The notes beneath the pieces are model-generated. The model was given only the letters and a program-made list of their open reading frames with translations. It made no database searches and was not told the origin of the DNA. A DNA stretch of 64,000 nucleotides from Gracilibacillus kekensis (GTDB lineage: Bacteria; Bacillota; Bacilli; Bacillales; Amphibacillaceae): NCBI RefSeq assembly GCF_900143085.1, contig NZ_FRCZ01000006.1, forward strand, positions 169,761 to 233,760, in the 5' to 3' direction. Positions 43,415 through 53,700 of this stretch are shown here, one piece after another (the stretch's first letter is position 1; each line of letters begins with the position of its first letter). The position numbers were made by a program, and so were the translations under genes.

Positions 43415-44314
43415 TTGAATCGAATCGAAATAAACAAAGTTAGTAAGAAGTTTGGGTCATTTCAAGCTTTAAATAACGTTGAATTTGAAGTGCGTGAGGG
43501 AGAGGTCTACGGTTTTATTGGACCCAATGGTGCTGGGAAATCAACTACTATCCGTATTTTATTAGGCATTATTCAAGCAACTTCAGGTCATGCGACTATT
43601 TTTGGTAAAGATGTTTGGAAGGATGCGGTTGAAATTCATCGAAAGGTAGCATATGTACCTGGGGATGTTCACTTGTGGGAGAATTTAACCGGTGGGGAAG
43701 TGATCGATACTTTTTTAAGCTTAAAAGGGCAATTAAATAAAACAAAAAGAGATCACCTTATTGACTTGTTTCAATTAGATCCCAAAAAGAAGGCTGGCAC
43801 GTATTCTAAAGGTAATCGCCAAAAAATAGCACTTATCTCTGCATTTGCTTCTGAAAGTGAACTATTTATTCTGGATGAACCTACCTCTGGATTAGATCCT
43901 TTAATGGAAAAAGTCTTTCAACAATGTGTAGAAGAGGTCAAAAAACAAGGGAAAAGTGTACTGCTTTCTAGTCATATCTTATCAGAAGTGGAGAAGCTTT
44001 GTGACAGGATCGGTATCATTAGAAAAGGTGAAATGATTGAAAGTGGAACATTAGACGACTTACGTCATTTAACCAGAACAAATATTAGAGTCGAAACGGA
44101 AAAATCGGCTAGTATATTAGGGGATGTACCGGGTGTTCATCATTTGTTTTTAGATAAAGGAGTTTATTCTTTTCAAGTAGATACGGAGCGACTCTCCGAA
44201 GTTATGAAAGAATTAAGTCAATTAGGGATCAAAAGTATAGAGAGTAATCCACCAACATTAGAAGATTTATTTATGCGCCATTATCATTCTGAAGATCAGT
44301 TGAATAAGGGGTGA
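43415..44314 (+). CDS. ABC exporter ATP-binding protein
   Basis: 299-residue ATPase with Walker A GPNGAGKST (about residues 36-44), Q-loop region, Walker B LFILDEPTSGLDP (about 151-163) and H-loop SSHILSEVE. The signature segment reads YSKGNRQK rather than LSGGQ, a form seen in drug/antibiotic export ATPases. A C-terminal domain of about 85 residues resembles the DUF4162 extension of that group. TTG 43415 has AAGGAGG eight bases upstream; an earlier TTG overlaps the ribosome binding site. The permease gene follows after 4 bases. Control by the divergent TetR protein is likely. Confidence 0.9.
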   Translation: MNRIEINKVSKKFGSFQALNNVEFEVREGEVYGFIGPNGAGKSTTIRILLGIIQATSGHATIFGKDVWKDAVEIHRKVAYVPGDVHLWENLTGGEVIDTFLSLKGQLNKTKRDHLIDLFQLDPKKKAGTYSKGNRQKIALISAFASESELFILDEPTSGLDPLMEKVFQQCVEEVKKQGKSVLLSSHILSEVEKLCDRIGIIRKGEMIESGTLDDLRHLTRTNIRVETEKSASILGDVPGVHHLFLDKGVYSFQVDTERLSEVMKELSQLGIKSIESNPPTLEDLFMRHYHSEDQLNKG

Positions 44315-44318
44315 GGGC

Positions 44319-45914
44319 ATGTTATATGATAAAGTAATTCAGTTGTTGTTCTTCACCTGTAGACAAAATAGAAAAGCGAGCTTGATTTGGACGATTTCGT
44401 TAGTTGGTGTCACGGTCTTAACAGCTTCTGCTTTTACTGGGTTATATCAGTCAGATCAGGAACGGCAATCGATGGCACAAACAATGGAAAACCCGGCCAT
44501 GACAGCAATGGTAGGACCTGGTTATGGTTTGGATAATTATACAAATGGAGCAATGATGGCACACCAAATGTTATTGTTTACAGCAATTGTTTTTGCTGTA
44601 ATGAGTATTTTACTCGTGACAAAAATGACACGAGCAGAAGAAGAAGAGGGGAAACTGGAATTACTTCGTTCTTTACCGGTTGGACGCCTGTCTAGTTTAA
44701 GTGCTACCGTTATTTTTGTTACTATCTTAAATATCGTGATTGGGTTATTGATCGGTATTGGCTTAATTGCGATGAACCTCGTTGGAATGGGGATGACAGG
44801 CTCTATTTTATATGGGCTAACCCTTACAGTTACAGGGTTATGGTTTACCTCGATTACAGCGTTGATTAGCCAACTCTCAGAAACATCCCGTGGTGTAGTT
44901 GGTCTTTCGTTTCTAGTATTAATAGTCGCCTATTTATTACGAGCGATTGGTGATGTAAGCAGTGAGGTGTTAAGTTTAATGTCACCACTTGGTCTTGTTT
45001 TGAGAACAGAAGTATATGTGCAAAATTATTGGTGGCCTATCTTCGTAACTATCCTTATGTCTCTTGTGTTTACACTGATCGCATTTTATTTAAATAACAA
45101 AAGGGATCTTGGTGCAGGCCTCCTGCTGTCAAAACCAGGTAAAAGAGAGGGATCAAGATGGTTGTTATCTCCTTTGGGGCTGATTCTGAGGTTACAACGA
45201 ACGACTATTATTTCCTGGATCATTGTGATGTTTTTTCTAGGGGCATCCTATGGATCGGTATTCGGTGATTTGGAAGCTTTTTTTGAAAATAACGAAGTGC
45301 TCATGCAAATGCTAGGAGACAATCGGGGATATAGTATGACAGAACAATTTACTACAATGTTAATGGTGGTATTAGCCATTATGGCGACGATACCAGCAGT
45401 GTTAGTTTTCCTCAGAGTGAGAGGGGAAGAGAAGAAAGGCAGAACAGAGCATTTATTGACACGAGGGATTTCAAGATTTTCACTCATCGCCCATTATTTA
45501 ATCATCGCTATTCTACTTGGAATCGTGTCTCTTTTTCTTGCTAATTTTGGTTTGTGGTTTGCTTCTTCACAAGTTATGGAAGAACCTATTACGTTTGTTA
45601 ATCTACTAAAAGCAGGTCTGTCGTATTTACCAGCGATGCTATTGGTTCTAATGATTGCCGTTTTATTATTTGCATGGAAACCGAAATCGACACCATTGGT
45701 TTGGCTCTATCTCGTTTATTCTTTTTTTACGGTATATCTAGGAGGACTAATCGATATGCCGACCTGGTTAGCGGATTTATCAAGTTTTTCGCATATTCCA
45801 CAATTACCAGTCGATGATTTTAATTGGACACCGATTTTAATTTTATTATTTATTAGTACGGTGGGGCTTGTGTTCAGTTTTATTAGTTATCGCCGTAGAG
45901 ATGCTCTCGGCTAA
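44319..45914 (+). CDS. ABC exporter permease (polyketide-antibiotic exporter type)
   Basis: 531-residue membrane protein with about twelve helices in two similar halves, like the TnrB3-type permeases annotated as putative exporters of polyketide antibiotics. After helix 1 comes a large outside loop (QSDQERQSMAQTMENPAMTAMVGPGYG) and after helix 2 the cytoplasmic MTRAEEEEGKLELLRSLPVGRL, the coupling-helix-like segment of the family; a counterpart in the second half is RVRGEEKKGRTEHLLTRGISR. It forms an operon with the ATPase. Its stop overlaps the stop of the opposing SLAP gene by four bases. The natural substrate is unknown; export of antibiotics or cell-envelope toxins is the usual expectation. 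Confidence 0.85.
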   Translation: MLYDKVIQLLFFTCRQNRKASLIWTISLVGVTVLTASAFTGLYQSDQERQSMAQTMENPAMTAMVGPGYGLDNYTNGAMMAHQMLLFTAIVFAVMSILLVTKMTRAEEEEGKLELLRSLPVGRLSSLSATVIFVTILNIVIGLLIGIGLIAMNLVGMGMTGSILYGLTLTVTGLWFTSITALISQLSETSRGVVGLSFLVLIVAYLLRAIGDVSSEVLSLMSPLGLVLRTEVYVQNYWWPIFVTILMSLVFTLIAFYLNNKRDLGAGLLLSKPGKREGSRWLLSPLGLILRLQRTTIISWIIVMFFLGASYGSVFGDLEAFFENNEVLMQMLGDNRGYSMTEQFTTMLMVVLAIMATIPAVLVFLRVRGEEKKGRTEHLLTRGISRFSLIAHYLIIAILLGIVSLFLANFGLWFASSQVMEEPITFVNLLKAGLSYLPAMLLVLMIAVLLFAWKPKSTPLVWLYLVYSFFTVYLGGLIDMPTWLADLSSFSHIPQLPVDDFNWTPILILLFISTVGLVFSFISYRRRDALG

Positions 45915-46288
45915 GGTATCATAATCATCTGATAGGAATGTTTATCGAAATTTTCTAGCGATGAGTAGCTATTTTCAGGAAAAATGAATGTCCAGGGCAT
46001 ACTTGTAGCAGGGTCTAACAATAGCCTGTTGTCTTGAAAATGTTGAGTAGCTAAAGTCTCGTCTTCCTGTAAGAGTTGGATGGTTACATTACGCAAGTCT
46101 AGCTTTGTATCAGCAAAATTATGAAGTAATACAGTTATTAACAAATCATCCCTATGATTGAAAGCAGATCGAATCGGGATGATTTTTTTTCGTGCTTCTT
46201 TCGTTTTATTGAAAATTGTGATGATGTCTTGATGATCCTGTTCACTAATCGTTCTTTCCCACGCTTCTTCTAATACTAATGTCTGCAT
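45911..46288 (-). CDS. SLAP-domain protein
   Basis: 125-residue protein with no signal peptide, matching the SLAP domain found in Bacillaceae S-layer assembly and related proteins. It begins LVLEEAWERTISEQDHQDIITIFNKTKEARKKIIPIRSAFNHRDDLLITVLLHNFAD and ends with the conserved PATSMPWTFIFPE before a short tail. In accessory-Sec loci this domain is duplicated with secretion components; here it is single and stands alone. TTAGGAG precedes the ATG. Its 3' end overlaps the ABC permease gene on the other strand by four bases. The role is not known. Confidence 0.78.
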   Translation of the reverse strand: MQTLVLEEAWERTISEQDHQDIITIFNKTKEARKKIIPIRSAFNHRDDLLITVLLHNFADTKLDLRNVTIQLLQEDETLATQHFQDNRLLLDPATSMPWTFIFPENSYSSLENFDKHSYQMIMIP

Positions 46289-46353
46289 GTTACCATCTCC
46301 TAAGTTAATATTTTGTCTGTTTATGTCGATATATATAGGGAGGAGGAATCTAA

Positions 46354-48075
46354 ATGAAACGTTTTATACAAAATCAAAAAATAGCTACAAAGTTATACGC
46401 CATTCTTGGATTGGCTATTCTTGTAATTGTAGCAAGCACCACTCTATTCATTATGACTATTGTATCAACAAGTGACCAATTAAAACAACAACTCTATGAT
46501 GACCTTTATCAGCCAACCTTTAATTTATTGAATGCTGATCGAGATTTATATCAAGCAGATCAAGCTATTTTTACATCATTTGCAGATGAAGGAAATCAAG
46601 AAACATATGTAACAGACTACCAAGAAAATGTGGCGCAAGTAGAGGAAAGAATGCAAATAGCAGAGGAAATATTGCGAGAAGATACACATCTTGATCAAAC
46701 GCTCGTTGACGAACATTTCTCTAATTTTTATGCTAGTTTCGACAGATGGAAAACGATGACTGAATCGATTTTTGAATATTCAGATACCGTTATGATCAAC
46801 AGTTTATTAGACAATATGCGAAGTGAATTTGAAATTGCTCGTAATGAGATCGATTTATTGCAACAGGAATTAGATGAGAGCACGACTACTGTTATAGAAG
46901 AAATTGAAATGACGACATATTATACTTTTGTTGCTTTTATTATTATCATGGCTATATTTATCGTAATATTATTTCTTATGAGCTTTTTCTTAATTCGTCA
47001 AATTACTAAACCGATTGGGCAGTTAGTAGAAGTGAATGAAAATGTAGCAAATGGTAATCTTGACATGGTACATTTAGATGATAACAGAAAAGATGAGATT
47101 GGTCGTTTAGCCAAGAGTACGAACAGAATGATGGATGAATTAAGAAATATGGTCGGACAAATTAAAACGATTTCTAATCAGGTAAATGGTCAAAGTAATG
47201 AACTTTCACGAGCATCTGATGAAGTTAGTCAAGGCTCACAGCAAATAGCAACTACGATGGAAGAAATGTCAAAAGGGGCGGAGCAACAAGCAAGTGCTTC
47301 AGGAGATATTTCGGCATCGATGGAAGCATTACACCGAAAAATAGGAGATTCAAGCAAAGAGGGATCTTCTTTACAAACTGCATCAGAGGATGTCCTGCAA
47401 TTATCAACAACAAGTGAAACACAAATGAATCAATCAGTAGACCATATGAAAGAAATTACAGTAATGATGAAAGAAACCGTTGGAAAAGTAAAAGGTTTAG
47501 AAAATCAATCAAAAAAAATATCGACACTAATTGATGTGATACAAGATATTGCCGAACAAACAAATCTTTTAGCATTAAACGCAGCGATTGAAGCAGCAAG
47601 AGCAGGAGAATCTGGTAAAGGGTTTGCTGTTGTGGCAGATGAAGTACGTAAATTAGCAGAACAAGTGAGTGATTCTGTTACAGAAATAACAGATATTATC
47701 GGTGGTCTCCAATCAGAAACCTCTGAAGTGGCTGGTGCCCTTGAAGGTGGTTATTCAAAAGTGGAGACTGGCAATGAACAGATACTGGAAAGTCAGCAAA
47801 GCTTTCAAACGATTAAGTCGTCGATGAGTAGTATGATTGATCGTATCAATATTATCACAACGAATTTAACAGAGATTGCTGGATCAAGTGAAAAAGTTAG
47901 CAGTGCCAGTACAGATATTGCTTCTACATCAGAAGAAGTAGCGGCAGGCATTGAGGAGAGCTCAGCAACTGCTGAGGAACAATCCGCATCCATGCAAGAG
48001 ATCGCAAGTAACGCAGATTCACTTGCGAAACTATCGAAAGATTTGAATCAGTTGGTCAGTAGGTTTAACTTATAA
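46354..48075 (+). CDS. Methyl-accepting chemotaxis protein (four-helix-bundle sensor)
   Basis: 573-residue chemoreceptor: TM1 (about 12-36), an extracellular helical sensor (about 37-187) without CHASE3 signature, TM2 (about 188-213), HAMP (214-268), and signalling domain with the conserved tip [43 protein letters not shown] (about 392-434). Methylation regions [28 protein letters not shown] and [15 protein letters not shown] flank it. The overall length is typical of Bacillus MCPs. GGGAGGAGG lies just upstream of the ATG. Divergent from the SLAP gene. The ligand cannot be inferred. Confidence 0.92.
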   Translation: MKRFIQNQKIATKLYAILGLAILVIVASTTLFIMTIVSTSDQLKQQLYDDLYQPTFNLLNADRDLYQADQAIFTSFADEGNQETYVTDYQENVAQVEERMQIAEEILREDTHLDQTLVDEHFSNFYASFDRWKTMTESIFEYSDTVMINSLLDNMRSEFEIARNEIDLLQQELDESTTTVIEEIEMTTYYTFVAFIIIMAIFIVILFLMSFFLIRQITKPIGQLVEVNENVANGNLDMVHLDDNRKDEIGRLAKSTNRMMDELRNMVGQIKTISNQVNGQSNELSRASDEVSQGSQQIATTMEEMSKGAEQQASASGDISASMEALHRKIGDSSKEGSSLQTASEDVLQLSTTSETQMNQSVDHMKEITVMMKETVGKVKGLENQSKKISTLIDVIQDIAEQTNLLALNAAIEAARAGESGKGFAVVADEVRKLAEQVSDSVTEITDIIGGLQSETSEVAGALEGGYSKVETGNEQILESQQSFQTIKSSMSSMIDRINIITTNLTEIAGSSEKVSSASTDIASTSEEVAAGIEESSATAEEQSASMQEIASNADSLAKLSKDLNQLVSRFNL

Positions 48076-48128
48076 AAAATTGAGGGAGTAATAGTCCTGA
48101 CTGATTTGACAGGGTATTAATTCATGAA

Positions 48129-48166
48129 AAATTAAAAAGCGCGGCAATTGCCACGCTTTTTAATTT
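48129..48166. terminator. Bidirectional Rho-independent terminator
   Basis: AAATTAAAAAGCG (48129-48141) pairs with CGCTTTTTAATTT (48154-48166), with an inner GGCAATTGCC. It lies between the convergent MCP and metQ genes. Confidence 0.88.
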
Positions 48167-48168
48167 TT

Positions 48169-49050
48169 TTATTCAGATACTGGTACTACTGCCCCTTGAT
48201 ATTCTTCTTCTATAAATGTTTGAATTTCCTCAGAACGTAATATTTCTACTAATTTATGGAGAGCTTCGTTATCTTCGTCTTCAGCACGAGCAGCAATTAC
48301 ATTCACGTATGGAGATTCAGCCCCTTCTAGAATTAAAGCATCTTCAGTTGGCACCAAATCTGCTTCAATAGCATAATTAGTATTAATCGCTATTAATGAA
48401 TCTTCCTCACGATCATAAAATTCAGGTAAGAAACCAGCGTCAACATCGGTTACAAACTCAAGGTTTAATGGGTTTTCTGCGACGTCTTGTACGGTTGCAT
48501 CAACTGCCTCTACACTATCATCTAGAGTTAATAGATCTTCTCTTTCTAGAAGTGATAATACGCGTCCATGATCTGCAACAGAGTTACTCATAATTACAGC
48601 AGTTCCTTCTTCAATATCATCAAGGCTAGTAATGTTTTTGGAATAGATTCCCATTGGTTCAATATGAATACCGCCAATGTTTACAAAGTCAAATCCTTTT
48701 TCTTCTTTTTGAGACTCAAGATATGGTATATGTTGAAAATAATTAGCATCTAAAGTGCCACTTTCCAAATCATCATTTGGGAAAACATAATCTTGATATA
48801 CTTCAATTTCAATGTTGATATTCTGTTCTTCTAATAAAGGTTTTGCTTTTTCTAATACTTCTGCATGAGGAACACTAGTTGCTCCAATAACAAGTTCCAC
48901 AGTTTCTTGATCAGCCGTTTCGTTGTCTTCTTCTGTTCCTTCACTAGCATTGTTATCACCTGTAGTTTGGCTCTCATCTTCAGATGTACCACAGGCAACT
49001 AGTGCAAATAAGCATAGTGTTGCAAGTAAAAGTGTTAATAATTTTTTCAA
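48169..49050 (-). CDS. metQ: Methionine ABC transporter substrate-binding lipoprotein MetQ
   Basis: 293-residue NlpA-family lipoprotein. Signal peptide with lipobox LVAC (Cys about residue 20), an acidic Asn/Glu/Thr linker (about 22-48), then the binding domain VELVIGATSVPHAEVLEKAKPLLEEQNINIEIEVYQDYVFPNDDLESGTLDANYFQHIPYLE, typical of MetQ. It captures methionine outside the cell and delivers it to MetI/MetN. TTG start at 49050 with AAGGGATGA upstream. Last gene of metN-metI-metQ, downstream of an S-box riboswitch. Confidence 0.94.
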   Translation of the reverse strand: MKKLLTLLLATLCLFALVACGTSEDESQTTGDNNASEGTEEDNETADQETVELVIGATSVPHAEVLEKAKPLLEEQNINIEIEVYQDYVFPNDDLESGTLDANYFQHIPYLESQKEEKGFDFVNIGGIHIEPMGIYSKNITSLDDIEEGTAVIMSNSVADHGRVLSLLEREDLLTLDDSVEAVDATVQDVAENPLNLEFVTDVDAGFLPEFYDREEDSLIAINTNYAIEADLVPTEDALILEGAESPYVNVIAARAEDEDNEALHKLVEILRSEEIQTFIEEEYQGAVVPVSE

Positions 49051-49078
49051 AATAAATCATCCCTTCTTGTAATGTTGT

Positions 49079-49747
49079 TTATCTTTTATCTATCACTTTG
49101 GATAGTAAATCCCCAATAAATTGAAAAATGAAAACTATAATAATGATTAGAATAGTACATGCTAATATTACATCAAAATCACGTCGTTGGAACCCTTGTA
49201 AATACGCGAGAGAACCAAGTCCGCCGGCACCTATAACACCTGCTATAGCTGTATAACCAATCAAAGCTATTCCTGTCACGGTTAACCCGGATATCAGTGC
49301 AGGCATCGATTCAGGTAATAATACCTTGAAAATGATCGTATTAGTTTTAGCACCCATCGCTTTAGCTGCTTCAATTACACCTTTGTCTACTTCTTTTAAA
49401 CCAATTTCAACTAGTCTTGCATAGAACGGACCAGCACCAATAATTAAAGCAGGTACTGCTGCTTCCCAACCTCTAATTGTACCAATTATAAAGTCAGTAA
49501 AAGGAAATAATAATAAAATCAAAATGATAAATGGGATAGCGCGAAATACGTTAACTATAACGGCTGTAAGAAAGTTAACAAATCGATTCTGCCATACATT
49601 CCCTTTATCGGTAAGAAACAATAATAGACCTAATATTAGACCTAGTATTAGTGTTCCGATAACTGATATAATCGTCATATAAAGCGTTTCTAAAGTTGCT
49701 TCCCATAAATCTTCTGGTATGACATTTGGAAAAAGATCCTTAAGCAT
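49079..49747 (-). CDS. metI: Methionine ABC transporter permease MetI
   Basis: 222-residue inner membrane permease with five predicted helices. The MetI signature is complete: an EAA-type loop in ARLVEIGLKEVDKGVIEAAKAMGAKTNTIIFKVLLPESMPAL (about residues 110-152) and VTGIALIGYTAIAGVIGAGGLGSLA. It starts eight bases inside the end of metN, so translation is coupled. It dimerises with MetN in the methionine/methionine sulfoxide importer. Confidence 0.95.
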   Translation of the reverse strand: MLKDLFPNVIPEDLWEATLETLYMTIISVIGTLILGLILGLLLFLTDKGNVWQNRFVNFLTAVIVNVFRAIPFIILILLLFPFTDFIIGTIRGWEAAVPALIIGAGPFYARLVEIGLKEVDKGVIEAAKAMGAKTNTIIFKVLLPESMPALISGLTVTGIALIGYTAIAGVIGAGGLGSLAYLQGFQRRDFDVILACTILIIIIVFIFQFIGDLLSKVIDKR

Positions 49748-50765
49748 GCTTTAACACCTCAACTTCCACACCAGAGTCCTGGATGTACTGTATCGTATTA
49801 GTTAAAACAGCTTTTTCACCATTTATCTCTACGAATAAAGTGCCATATGCACCTTCCTGAGTTGGCGCAATAGAACCTTGTAAAATGTTAATCTCTACAT
49901 CAAATTTTTTAGCTATCTCACTTATTAAGGCGCGTCTAGCATGATTGCCGATGAAGTGGAGTTTTACAACTTCACTATCTTCACGGTCATTAATAAAGTT
50001 ATATAATTTATCTTTTTCATGCTCTAACGGATTTAATTGTTGCACAAACCGCTTCGTTGTTTTTGATTGTGGTCTCACGAAGACATTTAATACTTCTCCG
50101 TTTTCAACTACTTTACCGTTCTCCATGACCGCTACTCGATGGCAAATCTTTTGTATGACATGCATCTCGTGTGTAATTAAGATAATCGTTAGTCCTAGTT
50201 TTTTATTAATCGAGACGAGTAAATCCAATATATCATCAGTAGTTTCTGGATCAAGTGCAGAAGTTGCCTCATCACATAATAACACTTCAGGATCATTGGC
50301 AAGCGCTCTGGCAATACCGACACGCTGCTTCTGACCGCCGCTTAGTTGGGATGGGTAAGCATATTCTTTCCCTGAAAGACCAACCAAATGAATTAATTCT
50401 AGTACTTTTTCTTTTCGCTTTGCCTTTGACACCCCGGCAATTTCTAGCGGAAAAGCAATATTATCAAAAACAGTCCGAGACCAAAGTAAATTAAAATGTT
50501 GAAAAATCATTCCGATTTTTTGACGTTTTTTACGTAATTGGTGGCTAGGCATCTTTGTTATATCTTTATCGTGAATAACAACTGAGCCATCACTTGGTTC
50601 CTCTAACCTATTAATTAAACGCACAAAAGTACTTTTACCAGCACCACTGTATCCTATGACACCAAATATTTCACCAGGCTCAATATTTAATGAAACATTG
50701 TCGACAGCCTGTACTTTTTGCTTTTTTGTTTGATACAGTTTCGACAAGTTTTTTATCTGAATCAA
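49740..50765 (-). CDS. metN: Methionine ABC transporter ATP-binding protein MetN
   Basis: 341-residue ATPase: Walker A GYSGAGKST (about residues 38-46), signature LSGGQKQRVGIARAL (about 139-153), Walker B VLLCDEATSALDPET, and a C-terminal NIL domain (about 265-340) that binds methionine for trans-inhibition. TTG start with AAAGGAG nine bases upstream. First gene of the operon; the SAM-I riboswitch lies in its leader. Confidence 0.95.
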   Translation of the reverse strand: MIQIKNLSKLYQTKKQKVQAVDNVSLNIEPGEIFGVIGYSGAGKSTFVRLINRLEEPSDGSVVIHDKDITKMPSHQLRKKRQKIGMIFQHFNLLWSRTVFDNIAFPLEIAGVSKAKRKEKVLELIHLVGLSGKEYAYPSQLSGGQKQRVGIARALANDPEVLLCDEATSALDPETTDDILDLLVSINKKLGLTIILITHEMHVIQKICHRVAVMENGKVVENGEVLNVFVRPQSKTTKRFVQQLNPLEHEKDKLYNFINDREDSEVVKLHFIGNHARRALISEIAKKFDVEINILQGSIAPTQEGAYGTLFVEINGEKAVLTNTIQYIQDSGVEVEVLKHA

Positions 50766-50802
50766 AATTAATCACTCCTTTGGTTATTGTGTATAAAACA
50801 CA

Positions 50803-50840
50803 ATAAAAAATCCCTTCTGCACAAGAGGACAGAAAGGAAG
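50803..50840 (-). terminator. Riboswitch-controlled attenuator terminator
   Basis: On the minus strand CCTTTCTG (50837-50830) pairs with CAGAAGGG (50819-50812) and is followed by ATTTTTTATTG. It lies between the S-box aptamer and metN and would form when SAM is bound. Confidence 0.85.
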
Positions 50841-50960
50841 TTCTTAAATGTCCTCTTATCTTTCAAAGCTTTAGGAGCTTTGATGGAATTAGCACCTATC
50901 AGCATTGCTGACGGTTGCCGGGTTTCACAGGGCCATTCCCTCCACCTCTCTTGATAAGAG
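50841..50960 (-). promoter_or_regulatory. SAM-I (S-box) riboswitch aptamer for metNIQ
   Basis: Read on the minus strand: CTCTTATCAAGAGAGGTGGA, GGGAATGGCCCTGTGAAACC, CGGCAACC, GCTGATAGGTGCTAATTCC and the closing GATAAGAG. P1 is CTCTTATC (50960-50953) with GATAAGAG (50860-50853). Conserved SAM-binding core sequences are all present. When SAM is plentiful the attenuator terminator downstream forms, shutting off methionine uptake genes. Confidence 0.95.
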
Positions 50961-50987
50961 CTTTACGTATATAATTCGGTACAGAAC

Positions 50988-51016
50988 ATAATATCATCCC
51001 GTGAAACATTCGTCAA
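50988..51016 (-). promoter_or_regulatory. Promoter of metNIQ leader
   Basis: Minus strand TTGACG (51016-51011), 17-base spacer, TATTAT (50993-50988). The transcript would begin about 20 bases before the riboswitch P1 stem. The remainder of the gap to 51153 holds AT-rich sequence with a direct repeat CATAAGCGA and nothing I can name. Confidence 0.75.
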
Positions 51017-51153
51017 TTATTTTGTAAAAAGTTTAAATAATCATATTATTCTGAAAAAAATCAAGTTAAAGAACAATACTCATAAGCGAGATGAAGGACA
51101 AAAAAAGCGAAAAGATAGAAAATTTGTCTTTCATAAGCGAATAGGAAGCAGAA

Positions 51154-51187
51154 AAAGAACGAGCTTAAATGGATAAGCTCGTTCTTT
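51154..51187 (-). terminator. Rho-independent terminator of PFL-family gene
   Basis: AAAGAACGAGCTTA and its complement (51154-51167 with 51174-51187) form a perfect 14-bp stem with a 6-base loop; the minus strand continues with TTC after TTTT. Confidence 0.85.
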
Positions 51188-51192
51188 ATATA

Positions 51193-52554
51193 TTAATTTA
51201 TTAATGACTGTAGTGGAGCAGGAATTCTCCCACCACGATGAATTAACTTATCCGATGAAAAAGGATTAACACCAATAATAGGTGCACGGCCAAGAAGTCC
51301 GCCGAATTCGACGGTATCTCCCTCTTCTTTACCAATCACAGGGATAACGCGAACTGCTGTCGTTTTTTTATTAATCATTCCTATCGCTGCTTCATCTGCA
51401 ATGATTGCTGCTAATGTTTCAGGACTCGCTTTTCCTTCTAAGGCTATCATGTCAAGTCCAACCGAGCAGACACAAGTCATTGCTTCTAATTTTGATAGGT
51501 TTAGAGCGCCATCTTCAATGCCGCGAATCATACCGTTATCTTCACTTACAGGGATAAAGGCACCACTTAAGCCACCAACATAGGAACTTGCCATCGCACC
51601 ACCTTTTTTAACGGCATCATTCATAAGCGCTAAGGCAGCGATTGTACCATGCGTTCCGACGCGTTCCAATCCGATTTCTTCTAAAATCTCTGCTACACTA
51701 TCATTCATCGCATTGGTAGGGGCGAGCGAAAGATCCATAATACCAAAAGGTACATTTAAACGATCCGCAACGACACGACCAATTAACTCACCGGCCCTTG
51801 TAATTTTAAATGCCGTTTTTTTGATGACATCGGATATTTCACCGAGGTCTGCATCGGGATATCTTCTCAGTGCGTTAAGTACAACACCAGGTCCACTAAC
51901 CCCAACACTCAAGACAGCTTCTCCTTCACCTGCACCATGAAACGCACCAGCCATAAACGGATTGTCCTCAACAGGGTTACAAAAAACGACAAGCTTGGCA
52001 CAGCCAATACTATTATTATCTTTTGTTAATTCGGCTGTCTGATGAATGATGTTGCCCATTCGTTTAACAGCATCCATATTAATCCCGGTGCGTGTTGTAG
52101 CAACAGATATTGATGCGCAAACACGTTCCGTTTGACTGAGTGCTTCTGGTAAAGCATCTAAGAGAATCTGTTCTCCTTTAGAAATCCCTTTATGTACAAG
52201 CGCAGAATATCCACCAATAAAGTCAACGTCCAGTGTTTGAGCAGCTTTATCTAATGTTTTTGCAAGTTCGACTGCTTGTTCTTTAGTAGCATTACCTAAA
52301 AGGTCAGCAGCAGGGGAGATGGCAATGCGTTTGTTAATAATTGGTACTCCATACTCGGTTGCTACTTGTGATGCAGTTTTTTGCAAGTCTTTCGCATAAC
52401 TTGTCACTTTTTGATAGACATTTTCTTTCACTTTTTCAAAGTCTTGATCCGCACAATCGCGCAAACTAATGCCCATTGTTACTGTGCGAATATCTAAATG
52501 TTCCATTTCTACCATGCGAATGGTTTCTTGAATTTCGGTAAAAGCTATTGGCAT
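51193..52554 (-). CDS. PFL family protein (UPF0210/DUF711)
   Basis: 453-residue cytoplasmic protein of the UPF0210 (DUF711, pyruvate-formate-lyase-like) family. The start [29 protein letters not shown], the internal [41 protein letters not shown] and the C-terminal [30 protein letters not shown] are family hallmarks. Biochemical activity is not established. It follows 16 bases after an ACT-domain gene, a pairing that is nearly universal in Firmicutes and suggests amino-acid-responsive control. AGGAGGATAACAG precedes the ATG. Confidence 0.9.
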   Translation of the reverse strand: MPIAFTEIQETIRMVEMEHLDIRTVTMGISLRDCADQDFEKVKENVYQKVTSYAKDLQKTASQVATEYGVPIINKRIAISPAADLLGNATKEQAVELAKTLDKAAQTLDVDFIGGYSALVHKGISKGEQILLDALPEALSQTERVCASISVATTRTGINMDAVKRMGNIIHQTAELTKDNNSIGCAKLVVFCNPVEDNPFMAGAFHGAGEGEAVLSVGVSGPGVVLNALRRYPDADLGEISDVIKKTAFKITRAGELIGRVVADRLNVPFGIMDLSLAPTNAMNDSVAEILEEIGLERVGTHGTIAALALMNDAVKKGGAMASSYVGGLSGAFIPVSEDNGMIRGIEDGALNLSKLEAMTCVCSVGLDMIALEGKASPETLAAIIADEAAIGMINKKTTAVRVIPVIGKEEGDTVEFGGLLGRAPIIGVNPFSSDKLIHRGGRIPAPLQSLIN

Positions 52555-52570
52555 CTGTTATCCTCCTATC

Positions 52571-52843
52571 TTAAACACGGTGCATTGCTTGAAATACATC
52601 TTCTAGCTGAATATTGATTTTGAGTCCTAATTCTTTTTCAACCGGTTCAAACTTTTCTTGTAATGCTTCTAAATTACTGGGATCTTTAATATCAATTAAC
52701 ATAATCATTGTAAAAAAATCCTGTAAAATGGTTTGACTGATATCTAAAATATTCATTTCATTTTTATATAAAACGGTTGTGACTTTGGCAATAATGCCTA
52801 CTTGATCTTTTCCAACAACACTGACGACAGCACGTCTTTGCAT
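52571..52843 (-). CDS. ACT-domain protein (UPF0237)
   Basis: 90-residue protein consisting of one ACT fold: RRAVVSVVGKDQVGIIAKVTTVLYKNEMNILDISQTILQDFFTMIMLIDI. GKDQ/G.IA is the ligand-binding turn typical of GcvR-like/UPF0237 proteins, which usually bind amino acids. It is encoded just upstream of the PFL-family gene and probably regulates that protein. GAGGTG lies seven bases before the ATG. Confidence 0.9.
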   Translation of the reverse strand: MQRRAVVSVVGKDQVGIIAKVTTVLYKNEMNILDISQTILQDFFTMIMLIDIKDPSNLEALQEKFEPVEKELGLKINIQLEDVFQAMHRV

Positions 52844-52968
52844 TTTGTTTCACCTCATTTATTTCATTATTATGGCTATTATAGCACGGAACATACGAAG
52901 GGCGCTTTTTTGCTAATTCATCAATTTTCACATAAAATATAGTGAGACCATGAACAGAGGAGTTTATT

Positions 52969-53700
52969 ATGAAAAAAGACATTCGATTAATTGCATTAGA
53001 TATGGACGGTACTTTATTAGGTACGGACCATCAAGTTTCCAAAGCGAATAAAGAAGCAATTATAAAGGCACGTGAAAAAGGTGTAGAAGTGATTATTTCT
53101 ACAGGAAGACATTATCAAACAAGTTCTATCATTGCAAAAGAGTTGGATATCCACTATCTCATCACAGTGAATGGAAGTGAGATATGGACAATGACGGGTG
53201 ACTTGATCGCAAGACAAACGATTGATGCACGAATTATTGAAAAACTAGTCCAATTAAAAGAAGAACATCAAACAAGGGCATGGCTCTCTTCGATTGATAA
53301 TATTTGGCGTGGTGAGGTTCCAGAAGATATATTAGCACACGAATGGCTAAAATTCGGTTTTGATACAAAAGATGCTGCAACAAAGGAAAAAATCATGAAC
53401 GTGATCGAGAGTTGGGAAGAGATAGAATTAAGTAATTCAAGTCCAACCAACATTGAAGTGAATGCAGTTGGTGTCAATAAAGCAGCAGCCATCGGAGTTG
53501 TCTGTGAACGGTTAGGTATCAACATGTCCCAAGTAATGGCGATGGGAGACAGCCTTAATGATATTAAAATGATTGAGCAGGCGGGCTTAGGAATTGCGAT
53601 GGGTAACGCGCAGGACACTGTTAAGGAGACGGCTGACTGGCAAACACTCTCCAATGATCAGGACGGTGTAGCAAAGGCAATTGAGAAATGGGTATTGTAA
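52969..53700 (+). CDS. Cof-type HAD-IIB phosphatase
   Basis: 243-residue HAD-superfamily hydrolase. Motif I LIALDMDGTLLG (about residues 7-18), motif II ISTGR (Thr), the C2B cap (about 85-165), motif III Lys in VNKAAAIGV, and motif IV GDSLNDIKMIEQAGLGIAMGNA (about 188-209). Acts on phosphorylated sugars or cofactors (FMN, pyridoxal phosphate) in related proteins. The cap is somewhat shorter than the usual 270-residue forms. It is divergent from the ACT/PFL pair; AGAGGAG precedes the ATG. Confidence 0.88.
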   Translation: MKKDIRLIALDMDGTLLGTDHQVSKANKEAIIKAREKGVEVIISTGRHYQTSSIIAKELDIHYLITVNGSEIWTMTGDLIARQTIDARIIEKLVQLKEEHQTRAWLSSIDNIWRGEVPEDILAHEWLKFGFDTKDAATKEKIMNVIESWEEIELSNSSPTNIEVNAVGVNKAAAIGVVCERLGINMSQVMAMGDSLNDIKMIEQAGLGIAMGNAQDTVKETADWQTLSNDQDGVAKAIEKWVL